Part shown: one piece after another, positions 42,724-55,717 of the stretch | How positions within the stretch are numbered: position 1 is the first letter of the stretch | Layout: each line of letters begins with the position of its first letter | Assembly: GCA_014529385.2 (NCBI GenBank) | Contig: CM043961.1 | Span: 18,456,478 to 18,520,477, forward strand | Direction of reading: 5' to 3' | DNA: 64,000 bases | Origin: Adiantum capillus-veneris | Taxonomy: Eukaryota > Streptophyta > Polypodiopsida > Polypodiales > Pteridaceae | Made by a program: the position numbers and the translations under genes | Notes under the pieces: generated by a model | What the model was told of the DNA's origin: nothing | The model's input: the letters and a program-made list of their open reading frames with translations, nothing else | Database searches by the model: none

Positions 42724-43338
42724 CTCTTCTTTGATCTTCCTGGCAAATGTTTCATTATATGTGTATGGTCTCTTTCTACTTGGTTTCGCATCATCTCTCA
42801 TGGGTATAGTATGTTGACAAATTTCTGGATCAACACCCTTGAGATCCTTGTAAGACCAAGCAAAGATATCCCGGTATTCCTTTAACAAGCTCAGCAAAAG
42901 CTTTTCTTCTTCTTCTGTTAGGTCATTTGCAATGTAAGCCGGTCTAGGCTCTTCTCCTGGTTCAGCCAAGTCTACCCTTTTAGCGTTTTCAGGTCCTTCG
43001 TAAGACTCGCCTTGTTTTCGTAGTTCCCTAACAGGTTGTTTGATTATGATTTTTTTATCTTGGAGAGTATACTTTTTGTAATGGGATGGAACATGCATTA
43101 CATCTTTACCATCTTCCGTGGTTTCCATTTCGGTTGTGTATATCTCCTTTAGAGCTTGTTTCAACTCTTGATATTTCTTTTTCTGCTCGACTCTGGTCAT
43201 TAGTGGTTTTTTGTCCTGAGATTTTTCGTGAGTACCCTTCCTTTCTTTTCTCGATGTCTGAGAAATTTCTGAGTTTCTGTTTGAAGGATATCTGCCATTT
43301 ATTTTGTCCTTGACACAATCATTAGCACTCATTAGCAT
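42724..43338 (-). pseudogene. B-minus protease-RT linker and RT start
   Basis: On the minus strand: KYTLQDKKIIIKQPV, VDLAEPGEEPRPAYIANDL, EYRDIFAWSYKDLKGV and CQHTIPMRDDAKPSRKRPY, ending KIKEE at the B-plus insertion point; RT resumes at 29673. This is the standard stretch leading into gypsy RT (compare LKEFKDVFAWTYHDMKGV in B-plus, near 36232). Confidence 0.85.
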
Positions 43339-43743
43339 CTATCTGCATGAGGAATTGTGTTTTACTGGAGACTGATGGCATAGGTCGTGTTTTCACGATA
43401 TTGGTGTCTCTCTTTTCTCTATACCATTTTTGTCTTCTTGATTTCTGGTTTGGAAAGTCAAAAAACTTTTCCTCCCCTCCCTTTAAGAGTATCTGAGCCT
43501 TCGTATGCTCTTTTTCTGACCCCGAATCTTCTGAGGTAGATGAGTGTTCATCTACTCATCAGTTGCATCATAATAGAGGTTAGAAAAGACTTGTTGAGCT
43601 TTCATCAAGTCGTTGGGTTCCTCATCTTTGTTTTCAATGTTAAGGACTGGCATCATTTAGATGGGAATTATGTCGTAGCCATCCTCATTGCAAAATTGAG
43701 TAGGCATAGACGTATTCACATATACATCCATTGTTGCTAAAAT

Positions 43744-44421
43744 TTAAGTCCACTGGAATGGTTCAAATAAATGCTCTAGAAAGGGTTCAGGTATGTAGGT
43801 TTCATCTGTACAGTCCCTTTCTAAGATACATTCGTCTCGTCTTAAGCTTCCATTTTTTGAAGCTCCGTACATCCAAATAGGAGTGTCTTTGTTTAACCAG
43901 GATGGGAGTTTAGTTTCAGAAGAAGAGACTGAATCAAACTCTTGGATGGGTGTTTTCCATACATCTCTATAAGTGTGATCTTTTAGATTGACTCTTGTTA
44001 TAGATCCCACCTGCTTCAGGTATAGATAGTTGTATCCCCAATCTTGGATAATCTGTTCCTGTCGCATGAAAGATCTTCCCAATATGATTTCATATTTGAG
44101 TTTTTTCCCAAAGTCTACTATGGCAAATGTGTGTTGATATTCAATTCCACAGGAATTGACTATCACTTTTTCAAGTAGCCCTAGTGGTCTCTCAATGTGT
44201 CTGTCAGCCAACTGCAATTTCATTCGCATTTGTCTAATGGTTGGCTGTCCCCAGGATTCCCATATTGCTGTATTGGCTATGGCTATGCCAGCTCCACTAT
44301 CCAATATTGCCATGGTTTCAATGTCATTATATTTCACTGGGAGGGTAGTGTTTCCTTCTTCCCCTTCATAATATTCTCCGACCTTGTTCGTAGGAACTGA
44401 TCGAATCTCTATGTTTTCCAT
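43744..44421 (-). pseudogene. B-minus first aspartic protease
   Basis: 225 aa. Active site AILDSGAGIAI at about residue 35 and end block EIILGRSFMRQEQ at about 120, a complete retropepsin-like domain, followed by a charged linker toward RT. Its order and spacing match protease 1 of B-plus (ILDGGAGVSI ... MILGRPFM). Together with 25643-26480 it shows two protease-like domains in one element. Confidence 0.8.
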
Positions 44422-45514
44422 TTAATTTTTCAATTTTCTCAAATTCTTAGAGATTATCCCCGTTATCCCCACCTTCTCTAGGGTTTTCTGTAAATTGTTC
44501 CATAAGTATGGCCCGAGTTTCAACAGTTCTCCCAAAGTAAGAGTGCATTGGATAGGTGTAGACATGATTGAATGAATGTTGTCTACTTCTAAGGTCTGTC
44601 TGGCTCTTTTTACTTGAGTGATCTCGCAAATGATGGATTCATCTTCGTTATCTCCCAAGTAAGAAGGTAATGTTTTTAATGTCAATGGTTTAGATAATCC
44701 TGAAGCCTCCGGTCCGCAATCCTCGTACGAGGATTATAAATCCATGTTCATCTCAGATGGTAGGTTATCCAACCAGACTTCCTCTATAGGAGCTGACTTT
44801 AAAGTTAGGCTCCCATCATTGATCTCTCTTACCCTTTCCCATAAGTGTCCTGGCCGTCTTCCTCTATGAATGGAATTTCGTCCAAGGCATCTTCGTTGTC
44901 TGGCACTATAAGCTCTGGTTCATTCGTTTCAAGGTGGGGTTCTAGCACCACCTCGGATTTTGCTTTTATTTCTTCTACCGCAAGATCTTCTGTTTTTGCA
45001 ATACTTTCAAGCCTGGATTTTTGTTTATCCAGCATTTCTTGTGTGATTCTAACCAAGTTTTGGTAAGCCTCCAGCTTCGCTGCTTCCATGTCTGGAGATG
45101 GATAGTTTTTCTATTTGTTTTCCATGTTTTGGTCTGCTTTAAGTCCTGCTTGGTAAGCTTCTAGGTAGCATTAATAGGCTCAAAAATTTTATCAACTAGA
45201 ATGGATCCTCCTAATTTCACGGTTGTTTCCTTGAATTCACTGCGAGTTTCTTTCAACTTGTCTTGGGCTAGCATTTTTGCTTTCTCTTCGTTTGCAACCC
45301 GTTGTTTTTGTTTTCTCATCTCATATCTTTTGCTTCTGCTCCTTTTGATTCTTTGAGAAGAAACTTTTGTGTTCTCCGAATCATCAGAGGAGTTGTGTTT
45401 CTTTTTCTTTGCCTGGGCTCTAGTGATTACCTTGATTGGAACAATCGTTTTTCTCTCTGATGAGCTACTAGGAATCACTTGGACTACGTTTACAACAGTT
45501 TTTTCCTTGTTCAA
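44422..45514 (-). pseudogene. B-minus gag-protease linker, broken
   Basis: Three open stretches (45514-45161, 45089-44829, 44685-44422) in two frames. They are Lys/Glu/Ser-rich, with a basic SQRIKRSRSKRYEMRKQKQR segment near 45350. This corresponds to the long charged linker between the zinc knuckles and protease in B-plus. No catalytic motif. Confidence 0.55.
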
Positions 45515-45532
45515 AGGTTTCTTAGGACAATC

Positions 45533-47662
45533 TTACGAAAAGTGTCCTCCCTTTTTGCAACATTGTATGCAATAGGCTTCAATTGGTTTGAGGTTTTTGT
45601 CAGGCTCTAGACATTCGTTCTTCCAATGGTCATCAGCACCACAGTTATGACAATTTCCTGTTATGTGCTTCATCATGGATCTTCCCATGGGAGGTCTGAC
45701 ACCTTGATTAGCTACATAATACATTGGTCAAAGCTCTAGTGGAGCATAAGTCATGGTTTCTTCCATTGGTGGTGGATGTGGACTATACCAATCTCCCTCT
45801 ACCATTATTGTAGATGGACTAGGCTCTGCATAGGGTGTAACAGGCACTAATGTTTGTTCATCTATGACTCCTTCCAAGTGCATGTACTTTATAGGCACCA
45901 CATTATGTCCTGGATACGGAGGTTGTTGTCCCAACACAAGTTGAGGTCTTTCCATACCCATTGGTGGTCTTTGAGATTGGGCCATAATAGGCTGATATCT
46001 GTACATGGGTTGTCCCTGGGGCCTCATTGGCACGTACTAAACATTCCCATCATACTTTGTTATGAAGTAGCACTCATGGGTCTCATGGTTGGTCCATTTA
46101 CCCTCGATTGCACACCATATTTGTGGTCTAATTGGTTGTCCCTGTGGAGGTATCCCTTGTCCTAGTCCTCTCATAGGCGCTTTTTGCATATTGTTCATCA
46201 TGTCGTTCATCCTTTTTAGCATATCTTCTATCGCTGAAAGTGGTGCCGCAATAGCCGTTCCCACTTGTGCTTGTTTTGTGGATGTTGTTTTCTCACTTTG
46301 GTTATCCTTAGTCTTCTTCATTGAAGATCCCGCAATTGTCTCCTAGGTCAATAGCATCAGACACACACGCTTCTAGGGTTGTATGCTTTTTACTATAGAG
46401 TATATCATGAAGTTCTTTGTTTAGCAGTCCCTCCAGAAACAAAGATACAAGTCATTCCTCTGCAGGTATCTCCATCTTTGGGCATCTGGCAATGTATTTT
46501 TTCATTCGAGTTGCACAATCCATAATAGACTCTCCATGTTTCTATTTAAAGCTGTAGATTTGAGCTACCTATTATGTTTAATTGCCATTTTGGAACAAGC
46601 AACTACAAATCATTGAGCTAATGTGTTCAAGTCCATGATTGACCTTGGTGGAATGTTTTGGAACCATGTCAAAGCTTTTCCTTCTAATGTCATTCCAAAC
46701 CCCTCGAATTGATTATGGAAATCGAATATACGCGCTACTCTTAGCACTTGCTTAAAGCTTGCTAAGTGGTGATATGGATCCCATGATCCACTGTATTTTC
46801 TGACTCATTTTTGAAAATTAGCTGGTCTGACACATCTATTTGGTTCGACTCCAAGTCTTCTAGGAGTTGGTCTTGTTCCGAGTCCTTCAAACCATTCTGT
46901 TGGAAATAGTGACTCGTGTAGCCCTGTACTAGCTTTAGTGTCACCCGATTTTCTACGTGATGAGGTGGTTTCTGGTTTCTTCACATTACTCTCAGATGAT
47001 CTCTCACGATGTTCGTCTCTTGGAGTGGTTTCTAGTCCTTGACCCAATATCCAATCCCGTATGGAATACCCCTAGTATTTGGTTTCTTCTACCTCCTCAG
47101 GAGTCATCATAACAAAGTTGTTGTTATAAAAATCCCTAAACAGATAAGTTAATAGATCCGCAGATCCCTTATCTTTGATCTTGAAGATATAGATGATCTT
47201 CATGGCCATTAATTGTCCTGGTCTAGCATGAGAAGTCCACAAAAAAACTTTTATGTTTCTATCTTCCCAACAATAGACTCTGATCCTAGGATTATCCGTA
47301 CTAAGTCGTTTCAAAGGCTTCAAGTCTACTTGATCATATCCCTCAAATTCCAACGTTGGTGGTCCTTCTTTTGCTGACACATCAAGGATTATAGTGTTTA
47401 CTTCTGACCCCCATTTGTCTACCACATCAGGATTTTCAACTTGTACATATTGAGTTCCATTTCAATCCATGTACATTTTCCCTTGTTTGTTTGCCCTAAC
47501 CTCTTCTTCGAACTCAATATCATGGTTGTCAATGTGAATAGAATACTCCTCGTTAGGGTCCAAGTAAACCTGGGCTCCATGACGGTTAGTCTTGTAAAAA
47601 GAGAGTATATGCTTATAGCGCATTGTCGTTCCGGTTTCCGAGTGAGTCGAGCAAGAAGACAT
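45533..47662 (-). pseudogene. gag: B-minus gag
   Basis: Mostly one frame from 47662 to 45533 with many stops (for example near 47460, 47072, 46805 and several at 46610-46330). A capsid-like block lies near 46790-46620 (WDPYHHLASFKQVLRV, GKALTWFQNI); then a Pro/Gln/Met-rich part (46033-45728) and zinc knuckles: CHNCGADDHWKNEC (canonical CX2CX4HX4C) and an imperfect CIQCCKKGGHF with a stop before the last Cys. The first codon lies within about 10 bp of the foreign LTR fragment, so the leader and primer site are missing. Confidence 0.65.
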
Positions 47663-47669
47663 TTCGGAT

Positions 47670-47827
47670 GTTTTAAAATGAATTAAACTAGATGTACTCT
47701 AGTATAATTCTCATTGGTCTACCTCTATGGCCATCCAGTAGGATTTGAATGCACCTTGGGGGCAACCGGGCTAGGGAACTGACATGTGTCCCCCCTATTC
47801 CCTTTGTGTAAAAGGGAGCCTATGAGC

Positions 47828-47888
<61 letters not shown>

Positions 47889-48255
47889 TCATTCCCTGCT
47901 AAAAGGGCCCGCCCCCTCCTCTATAGGAGTCTTTGAAGACTTTGTGTGCACTACTAAGCATCCAATTTTCCTCAGCAATGACCATTGGACTAAACCTTTG
48001 AATTTTGGAGCCTTAGCATTTTGGAAGTCTTAATGGGCTGAACTGTAGGTCTTTGAAGCCCATTGCTTGTACATTGCTCTTCTGCAGATGGGCCCCCTTT
48101 GGATCCCTATTTTTCCTCCTTTGGATCCCTACTGTGACCAGTTTGCTAGCCCTACCAATAATCTAGCTTTCTCTCCCCTGGTATTTCCCCATATTAAATG
48201 ATCAGTTTAACATGAGAAAATCATTCAGGAGAATCAGATATTAGTTATTATGACA
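47670..48255 (-). repeat. U3 half of a chromovirus-type LTR (interrupted)
   Basis: The reverse complement starts TGTCATAATAA at 48255 and follows the first roughly 540 bp of the LTR at 53716, including paired GGATCC-containing repeats near 48093-48130, with an expanded GT tract at 47831-47887. It ends within A/T-rich sequence against B-minus gag. The outer flank is GAGTG (48256-48260); the flank of the other half (17927-17931) is GTGTG, a near match, weak because both lie in microsatellites. About 310 bp of the middle of the LTR is missing. Confidence 0.8.
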
Positions 48256-48403
48256 GAGTGAGAGAAAGAGAGGATGGCAAGAGTGAGATATGGTGTGTGT
48301 GTGTGTGTGTAAATAATGAGAGAGAGCGACTATTTTTATGTTGTCGATAGAGAGAGAGAGAGAGAGAGAGAGATAATGCAGGCTGAGCCGGCTCTCGACA
48401 CAA

Positions 48404-48464
<61 letters not shown>

Positions 48465-48488
48465 CGTTGGTTGTGTTTGATACAAAAA

Positions 48489-48529
<41 letters not shown>

Positions 48530-48601
48530 GGGGTGAGGGTGTGTGTGTGTGTGTGTGTGGGTGTGGGTGTGAGTGTGAGTGTGAGTGTGTGTGGACATGG
48601 G

Positions 48602-48665
<64 letters not shown>

Positions 48666-48700
48666 TGGTCATTTGCAGAAGAATGAGAGGGAGGGGGGGA
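48256..48700. repeat. GA/GT microsatellite cluster
   Basis: (GA)n tracts near 48350-48373, 48410-48461, 48490-48524 and 48604-48662, and (GT)n near 48540-48560. Same character as 17530-17931, the presumed original left side of the insertion site. ORFs here on both strands are dinucleotide repeats. Confidence 0.9.
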
Positions 48701-49420
48701 GGGTTGTTGGCAATAATGGAGGAGAGAGGACAGGATAATGGAGGAGAGGGAGAGGGTGATGCCAAGGGGGGGCAGCCCAGTGCATGCACATGGAGGGGAG
48801 GTGGGGTGGCGGCAACGGCTAAAATTTCTTTTTAAATTTATTTTTTGTTTGCATTATGAAGCTCCCTGGTTGGGGTTGGTTCCCACGGTCGTAGCTTCTC
48901 AAAGCTAGCCATCAATGGTTATTACATACAACCTTTAAACCATTTAATCCAAGGATATTATGACTTCGTGTATATGTACCCTATTAGAATACTAGGTCAA
49001 AAACCTTACTTTCTAATATTTATGTAATTTTGTCAATCTTTTGGTCCTAAATTGACAGGTCAATTTATTTTAGTGTGCCTATTTGTGTGTGTTGGAGTAT
49101 TAATCTATATACTTATTCACAACTTGAACCATATGATTCAAAAAGAGAATTGACAAAGGCAAATAAAAATGAGTACATACATTTTTTTTTTCAATAAATA
49201 TATGCACATTTGAAATAGGATTTTGATGTTTAACTTATGTCTAAGAAGAACAATAGTTTAAGTATCAGAAGTAGAAGTTTCTTGCTTAGTCTTGTTGAAC
49301 AACAATTGAATCTAAAGATAAAAGAAGTCAGAATCCCTACCTACAGCCATCACGCAAATAAAAAATCATCATGGAATGCAAATATAGGACTGACTTAACA
49401 ATTGTCATCCATGTCCCTCT
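48701..49420. other. AT-rich interval without recognised genes
   Basis: No ORF with protein character and no LTR ends seen. It precedes the 205-bp tandem duplication. Confidence 0.4.
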
Positions 49421-49422
49421 TA

Positions 49423-49836
49423 TCCATACATTTCAAATTTGTTCAATAGCGACAAGAAGTGTTGTTAGTATGCTAATGGCAGCAAAGATTACATATTTTA
49501 GACTTGTTAGTATTATACATACAAGTTTTTCAAATCATAGAATTAAGCTATGTAGGCTCATGAATAATTTTAAAAACCTCATTATTGAGCTAGAGCAGAG
49601 CATGCGTAGCCTCTACCCCAGAGGAAGTTTCCATACATTCAATATTTGTCGAATAGCGATAAAAAGTGTTGTCAGTATGCTAATGGCAACAAAGATTACA
49701 TATTTTAGACTTGTTAGTATATTACATACAAGTTTTTCAAAACATAGAATTGAGCTAGGTAGGCTTATGAATAATTTTTAAATGCTCATTGTTGAGCTAG
49801 AGTAGAGCATGCGTAGCCTCTACCCAAGAGGTAGTA
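49423..49836. repeat. Two tandem ~205-bp units
   Basis: About 49423-49628 and 49629-49836 align along their whole length with scattered substitutions and one-base indels. The only ORF (49371-49781) translates both units, so its internal repetition reflects the DNA repeat. Confidence 0.85.
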
Positions 49837-51097
<1,261 letters not shown>

Positions 51098-51939
51098 TGT
51101 ATGCATGCCGCAAGCGGTCTGGCAAAGCTAAGTGCAATCTTTGGCTTCATTTGAATAGTTTTGAAGCGGCGTTGCATCGCCAAAAAACGGTCTTTTACCA
51201 CCGTTAAAAATAAAATCTAATAAGTGTGGTTCACACTTGAACGTCTCTAAGGAGAAGGTACAAGAAACTATATTCTTTATAATTAAAAAAACCTTGGTGT
51301 CCGATTGTCGAAACATCATTGCACTGGTAGGAGATACCTCTGAACTACATGGGAGATCAAAAATCACAACAAAAACATTATTCCACAAACTCCTTGGCGA
51401 GTGGTATTGACAGCCGTTTTGTGGTCGGTTATCTCATCAATTCGGGGCACGGCAAGGCCAAAAATTAGCATGACAACTCATAGCTATAGTTTAATAAAAA
51501 ATTACAAATAAAAAGTGAGATTGGTATCCCTCCATAGAGGATATTGTTCCCAAATCTTAGCATCACTTTATCGTCCGTATTGATCACATTGGCCAGTGTA
51601 GGCACCAAGCTAGTTTAGCACCGAGTGAAAAGTGGAGAATAATGAAAGTCTCTTTGTTTTTAGTAAAAAATCTACGTTTTTATCAAAATTTAATATTAAT
51701 ATCCCCAAATGTAATGTTCTACATTCTGGCTATCTTCCAAACTGACACCAAAAAAACCTTTTTACTCAAGCAAATGGGTTTTGTGAGCAATGGTAGTACC
51801 CATTTTTTTGAAAAAATCCAAGGGTTTCCACAAGTGGAAGTAAGGAGAAACTGCCTATTCTGAATTCTCATATTTCAACCTAGGAAGCCTTGAGCAGAGT
51901 GATGCTGCTGCAAAAAAACCAAAACTTTGACACTGATGA

Positions 51940-51941
<2 letters not shown>
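51098..51941. other. Non-coding interval before copia
   Basis: Short ORFs on both strands (for example 51128-51388 minus, 51642-51863 plus) lack motifs. No LTR end or primer site was found for the copia element here. Confidence 0.4.
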
Positions 51942-52244
<303 letters not shown>

Positions 52245-52249
52245 CCCAC

Positions 52250-53536
52250 CCTAGGTTTCTTTATGCAAGTCGTAATGAGGCTAAAACTGCTTTGCTACGT
52301 AAAGAGTTGGAGTCAAAGATTATGCATGAGGAAGATGATATGGACACTTTCCTTGCTGGTGTCAAGGATATCAATGAGCAACGTATTTCTGCAGGTGAAG
52401 TCATTTCAAATAATTCCCTTGTGCAGACTATTCTTGATGCCTTACCAGATTCCTACCAGACTTTTGCTAGTACTTGGAGACTGATGACCCAAGAAAATCT
52501 TGAAGTTGTCAAGTTTGATGCATTCTGCACATTGTTCTTGCAAGAGTCACTATCTAGAAAAAACAGGACTAGACAACGTGTAGTTGAACAGGCTTTTATT
52601 GCTTCTCAAAGAAAGGGTGGTAACAGCAATTCAGCCACTTCTTATGGTTCTGTTGCGAGTGGCAAAACTTCTGTTCCTAAAGCTTTTGCTGGGAGCAATT
52701 CATTTGGAAATTTTGGTGATAAGGGAAAAAAGAAGATGTGTTGCCATTATTATAAAGCTAATGATCACTTGATCAAGCAGTGTAAGAAGAAAGAGGATAG
52801 TTCCACTACAAATGCATCCATTGTTGAGTCTTCTGTAAAAGGAGACTGTAATGCTGATGTTGATGCAGAATGGGCTTTTACCGCAGAGTGCACCTACAAT
52901 CTTGTTGTCCATGATGCATGCTTGTCAGTTGCTGCAAATTCACATGTGTGGTATTTTGATAGTGGTGCTCCAAAGCACATTACCTCACATCGTGAATTGT
53001 TCACCTCTCTAGAGTCTGTCCCTCATGGGAATTCAGTCACTTGTGCCAACAATGCCTCTTATCCGGTTCAGGGAGTTGGAAAGATTGTGCTTACTGCTAC
53101 AAATGGCAGTGCTTTCACACTTGTTGATGCACTATATGTACCTGGGATCAAGAAGAATCTTTTGTCTGTATCTGCACTTGCTAGACTTGGACTTGTAGTC
53201 AAATTTGTGGATGACAAATGTACAGTTCATGATCTCAGTTTTGGTGATGAAATTGTTGCATTTGGGCTTTTGTGCCATGGGCTGTATAAGCTCACTCTGT
53301 ATGACAAGTGTGGACAAAATTTTGCAAATGCAATTGCAGATTCAAGGGCTATTTCATATGAAAAACTTTGGCATGCATGTTTTGGTCATTTGAATTTTGC
53401 CAGTTTGCTGCGTTTGCAAAAATCTGATATGGTTGCTTCTTTGCCGCCTCTTGAAGCACCTATCAAACAGGTTTGTGAAGGCTGTATTTTGGGTAAGATG
53501 CAGCATTCTAAGTTTCCAAAGGATGGCCACATGTAG
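52250..53536 (+). pseudogene. gag: Copia gag-protease-pre-integrase
   Basis: Starts inside the Gag (UBN2-type) domain: LESKIMHEEDDMDTFLAGV, TILDALPDSYQTFASTW. The zinc knuckle reads CHYYKANDHLIKQC, with Tyr replacing the second Cys. The protease has WYFDSGAPKHIT (D-S-G), with LYVPGIKKNLLSVSALA downstream. The GAG-pre-integrase motif LWHACFGHLNFASLLRLQK and CEGCILGKM close the ORF. A frameshift near 53530 precedes the integrase core. The Met-Cys-Val start inside the GT tract at 52106 is not native. Confidence 0.85.
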
Positions 53537-53715
53537 GTTGCAACTTGTGCATAGTGATGTTTGTGGGGCCATGCAAACTCTGTCCTTGGGCAATTACCTT
53601 TACTTTGTGACTTTCATTGATGATTACTCTAGGCATGCATGGATATTTCTGCTTAAAGAGAAGTCTGAAGTTTTTATGTGCTTCAAACAATTTTTGTCTA
53701 TGGCTGAAAATGTCT
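53537..53715 (+). pseudogene. Copia integrase core, first part
   Basis: Frame 3: LVHSDVCGAMQTLSLG (first Asp) and YFVTFIDDYSRHAWIFLLK, ending FLSMAEN at the chromovirus insertion. The rest is at 62620-62888. Confidence 0.85.
53711..53715 (+). other. Chromovirus target-site duplication, left
   Basis: TGTCT, identical to 62615-62619 on the right. Confidence 0.95.
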
Positions 53716-55301
53716 TGTCATAATAATCAATATCTAATTCTCCTAAATGATTTTCTCATATTAAACTGATCATTTAATGTGGGGAAGTGCCAAGGGAGAA
53801 AAAGCTAGAATATTGGTTAAGTTAGCAGACCGGCCACAGTAGGGATCCAAAGGAGGGAAAATAGGGATCCAAAGGGGGGGCCATCTGCAAAAGAGCCATG
53901 TGAAACAATGGGCCAAAAAGACCCTAAGGTTCAGCCCATTAAGACTTCCAAAATGCTAAGGTTCCAAAATTCAAAGGTTGTGTCCAAAGGTCAACCCTAG
54001 GGAAAATTGGATGCTTAGTGTGTGCCCTAAAAGTCTTTGCATATCCCTACATGGGAGGGGGCGAGCCCCAAAGCTAGGGGATGAGAGAGAAAGCCACACA
54101 CACACACAGGCTCCCTTTACACAAAGGGAATGAGGGACACATGTCAGCTCCCTAGGCCAGATGCCCACAAGGTGTGCCCAATTCCTATTGGAAGACCCTT
54201 GAAGTGGACCAATGAGAATTAAGCTAGAGTAAATCTAGTTTAATTAATTTAAAAAAATTTAATAAAAGAAACCAATAAGAATTAAGTGTCCTAGAAGACT
54301 ATTGGGCAATCTCCCAAGGGGTCCAATGAGCATTCAGGAGCCCCATGGCTTGCCTGATTCCTATTGGCCAGGAGGCAAAGGGGTCCAATGAGAGTTTAGT
54401 TTAATTATTTAATTACCTAAAGCTCTCACAAAAGGGGAAAGGGGGACACATGTCAGAAGGCTATCACTTATGCTGCTTAATCCCTATTGGCTTGACCTAG
54501 GGAGGTCCAATGAGGCAAAAGCCAGACTTACTTAGCAGCTAGGGCTCGCCCAAGAGAGGAGGGGGGCTGATTTTTGCTTGGATTGACACAACACTCTCAC
54601 ACTTGACCATGTGTGAAGGGAAAATACTCTATCTCCTCCCAAGCTTTAATGGAGATCTCATCTCCTACTCCAAGCTTGTGAGATAGAAGCCTACATCAAC
54701 ACTCTCTTGGCATGTGGATGCAAATCCAACCAAGAGCCAAGCTACAATGCATGCTCATCTTCTCTACCAAGCTAATTACTAAGCTAAGCTATGCTAATAT
54801 GAGTGATTATGTGAGGAGATGTACTTCTTTCTCGTAAGATACTTCTTTTTCCTCTCAATCTACTCTCATACCCTGCTAGCTCTCACCATCTTCGAAGGTG
54901 TGTGAGGTCTTGGGTCTGAGAACGGGGATAATTCAAGTTGTGTTTGATTAAGTGTTTTGCTTGGTGTATGAAGCTTCCATCTTCATTGCACTAGCTAGTC
55001 TTGAAGGAACACAAAGAATTGTATTGTACAATGTCTCTCTTGATGGGAGAAACCATAATACAAAGCCTTTTGGAGGGGGGACCGGCTCCATGCAAATCCG
55101 GTCCTCAACTGTTGTCAATAGCTTAATTGCTCTCTCTTTTGAAAGTATTGTCGATGCTATCTAACTAGGTGTTATGCTTTTTGTTGCTCTCTCCACCCAA
55201 GCACTCTTGTAATTCTCATTAGGAATCAACTCTAATGAAATGCCCACTATGTTCATGCTAAATTCCGCTACACAAAAGATTTTAGGCCATTAAATGTTAC
55301 A
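53716..55301 (+). repeat. Chromovirus 5' LTR (1,586 bp)
   Basis: Starts TGTCATAATAATC and ends AATGTTACA. Its front and back parts are also found, reverse-complemented, at 47670-48255 and 17932-18669. A 70-aa ORF in its U5 (54952-55164) recurs in the 3' LTR without coding support. Confidence 0.97.
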
Positions 55302-55302
55302 T

Positions 55303-55316
55303 TGGTATCAGAGCTC
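55303..55316 (+). other. Primer binding site, initiator-Met tRNA
   Basis: TGGTATCAGAGCTC one base after the LTR, the classic plant iMet primer site. Confidence 0.95.
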
Positions 55317-55717
55317 AAGGTTTCTCTTTTCTTGCTCAAGAAGGGAGGTCCTCAAGCTAGCTACAAATGGTTGGTATTATTAATTTCTTGTGAGTAAGTA
55401 GAATAGGGATTTTTCAGCCTTGCAGTGCGCCTGCCTTTGTGCAGTTAACGGGGCATCACCGTCGAGAGCTATGGTCTTAATAGTGGAGTCCTACGGGGCT
55501 TGCCTACGGCTTAACCACTATTGAGCTATTAGAAGCTTGACAGGAGCCGGTGCTGTTTTGGTGTCGAAAGACCCTCTCTTCTATTCCTTGCAATTAATGG
55601 TATTCGAGCCGCGGGTACAGTAGCTTGAGTGCTTTTCTAAAGGGGTAAAGAGGAGTAGCAACTAGGGCTTGAAGTGCCAAAGTACACCTAAAAAGTTTAC
55701 ACCAAAAAGTTGTTAGA
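55317..55717 (+). other. Chromovirus leader
   Basis: Untranslated stretch between primer site and gag; no ORF with protein character. Confidence 0.7.

Larger units (their letters stand above)
18670..47669 (-). mobile_element. B-minus: decayed minus-strand Ty3/gypsy element with two nested insertions
   Basis: Read on the minus strand: gag (47662 to about 45160), protease 1 (44421-43744), RT start (43338-42724), then after removing B-plus (29674-42723) the rest of RT/RNase H (29673-28430), integrase with a doubled zinc-binding module (28424 to about 26720), protease-like domain 2 and tail (26480-25643), a 2.3-kb non-coding stretch, coiled-coil-type ORFs (23350-19319), polypurine tract (19230-19216) and 3' LTR (19215-18670). 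The 5' LTR and primer site are gone; gag abuts an LTR fragment of another family at about 47670. Many stops and frame changes: an old, dead copy. Confidence 0.75.

Noticed and set aside
48241..48835. Long Ser/Leu and Arg/Glu ORFs
   Set aside because: Dinucleotide repeat translations in all frames.
51128..51388. 86-aa minus-strand ORF
   Set aside because: No motif, no neighbours of the same type, length expected by chance.
54952..55164. 70-aa ORF, repeated at 62265-62477
   Set aside because: LTR sequence; conservation reflects LTR identity only.
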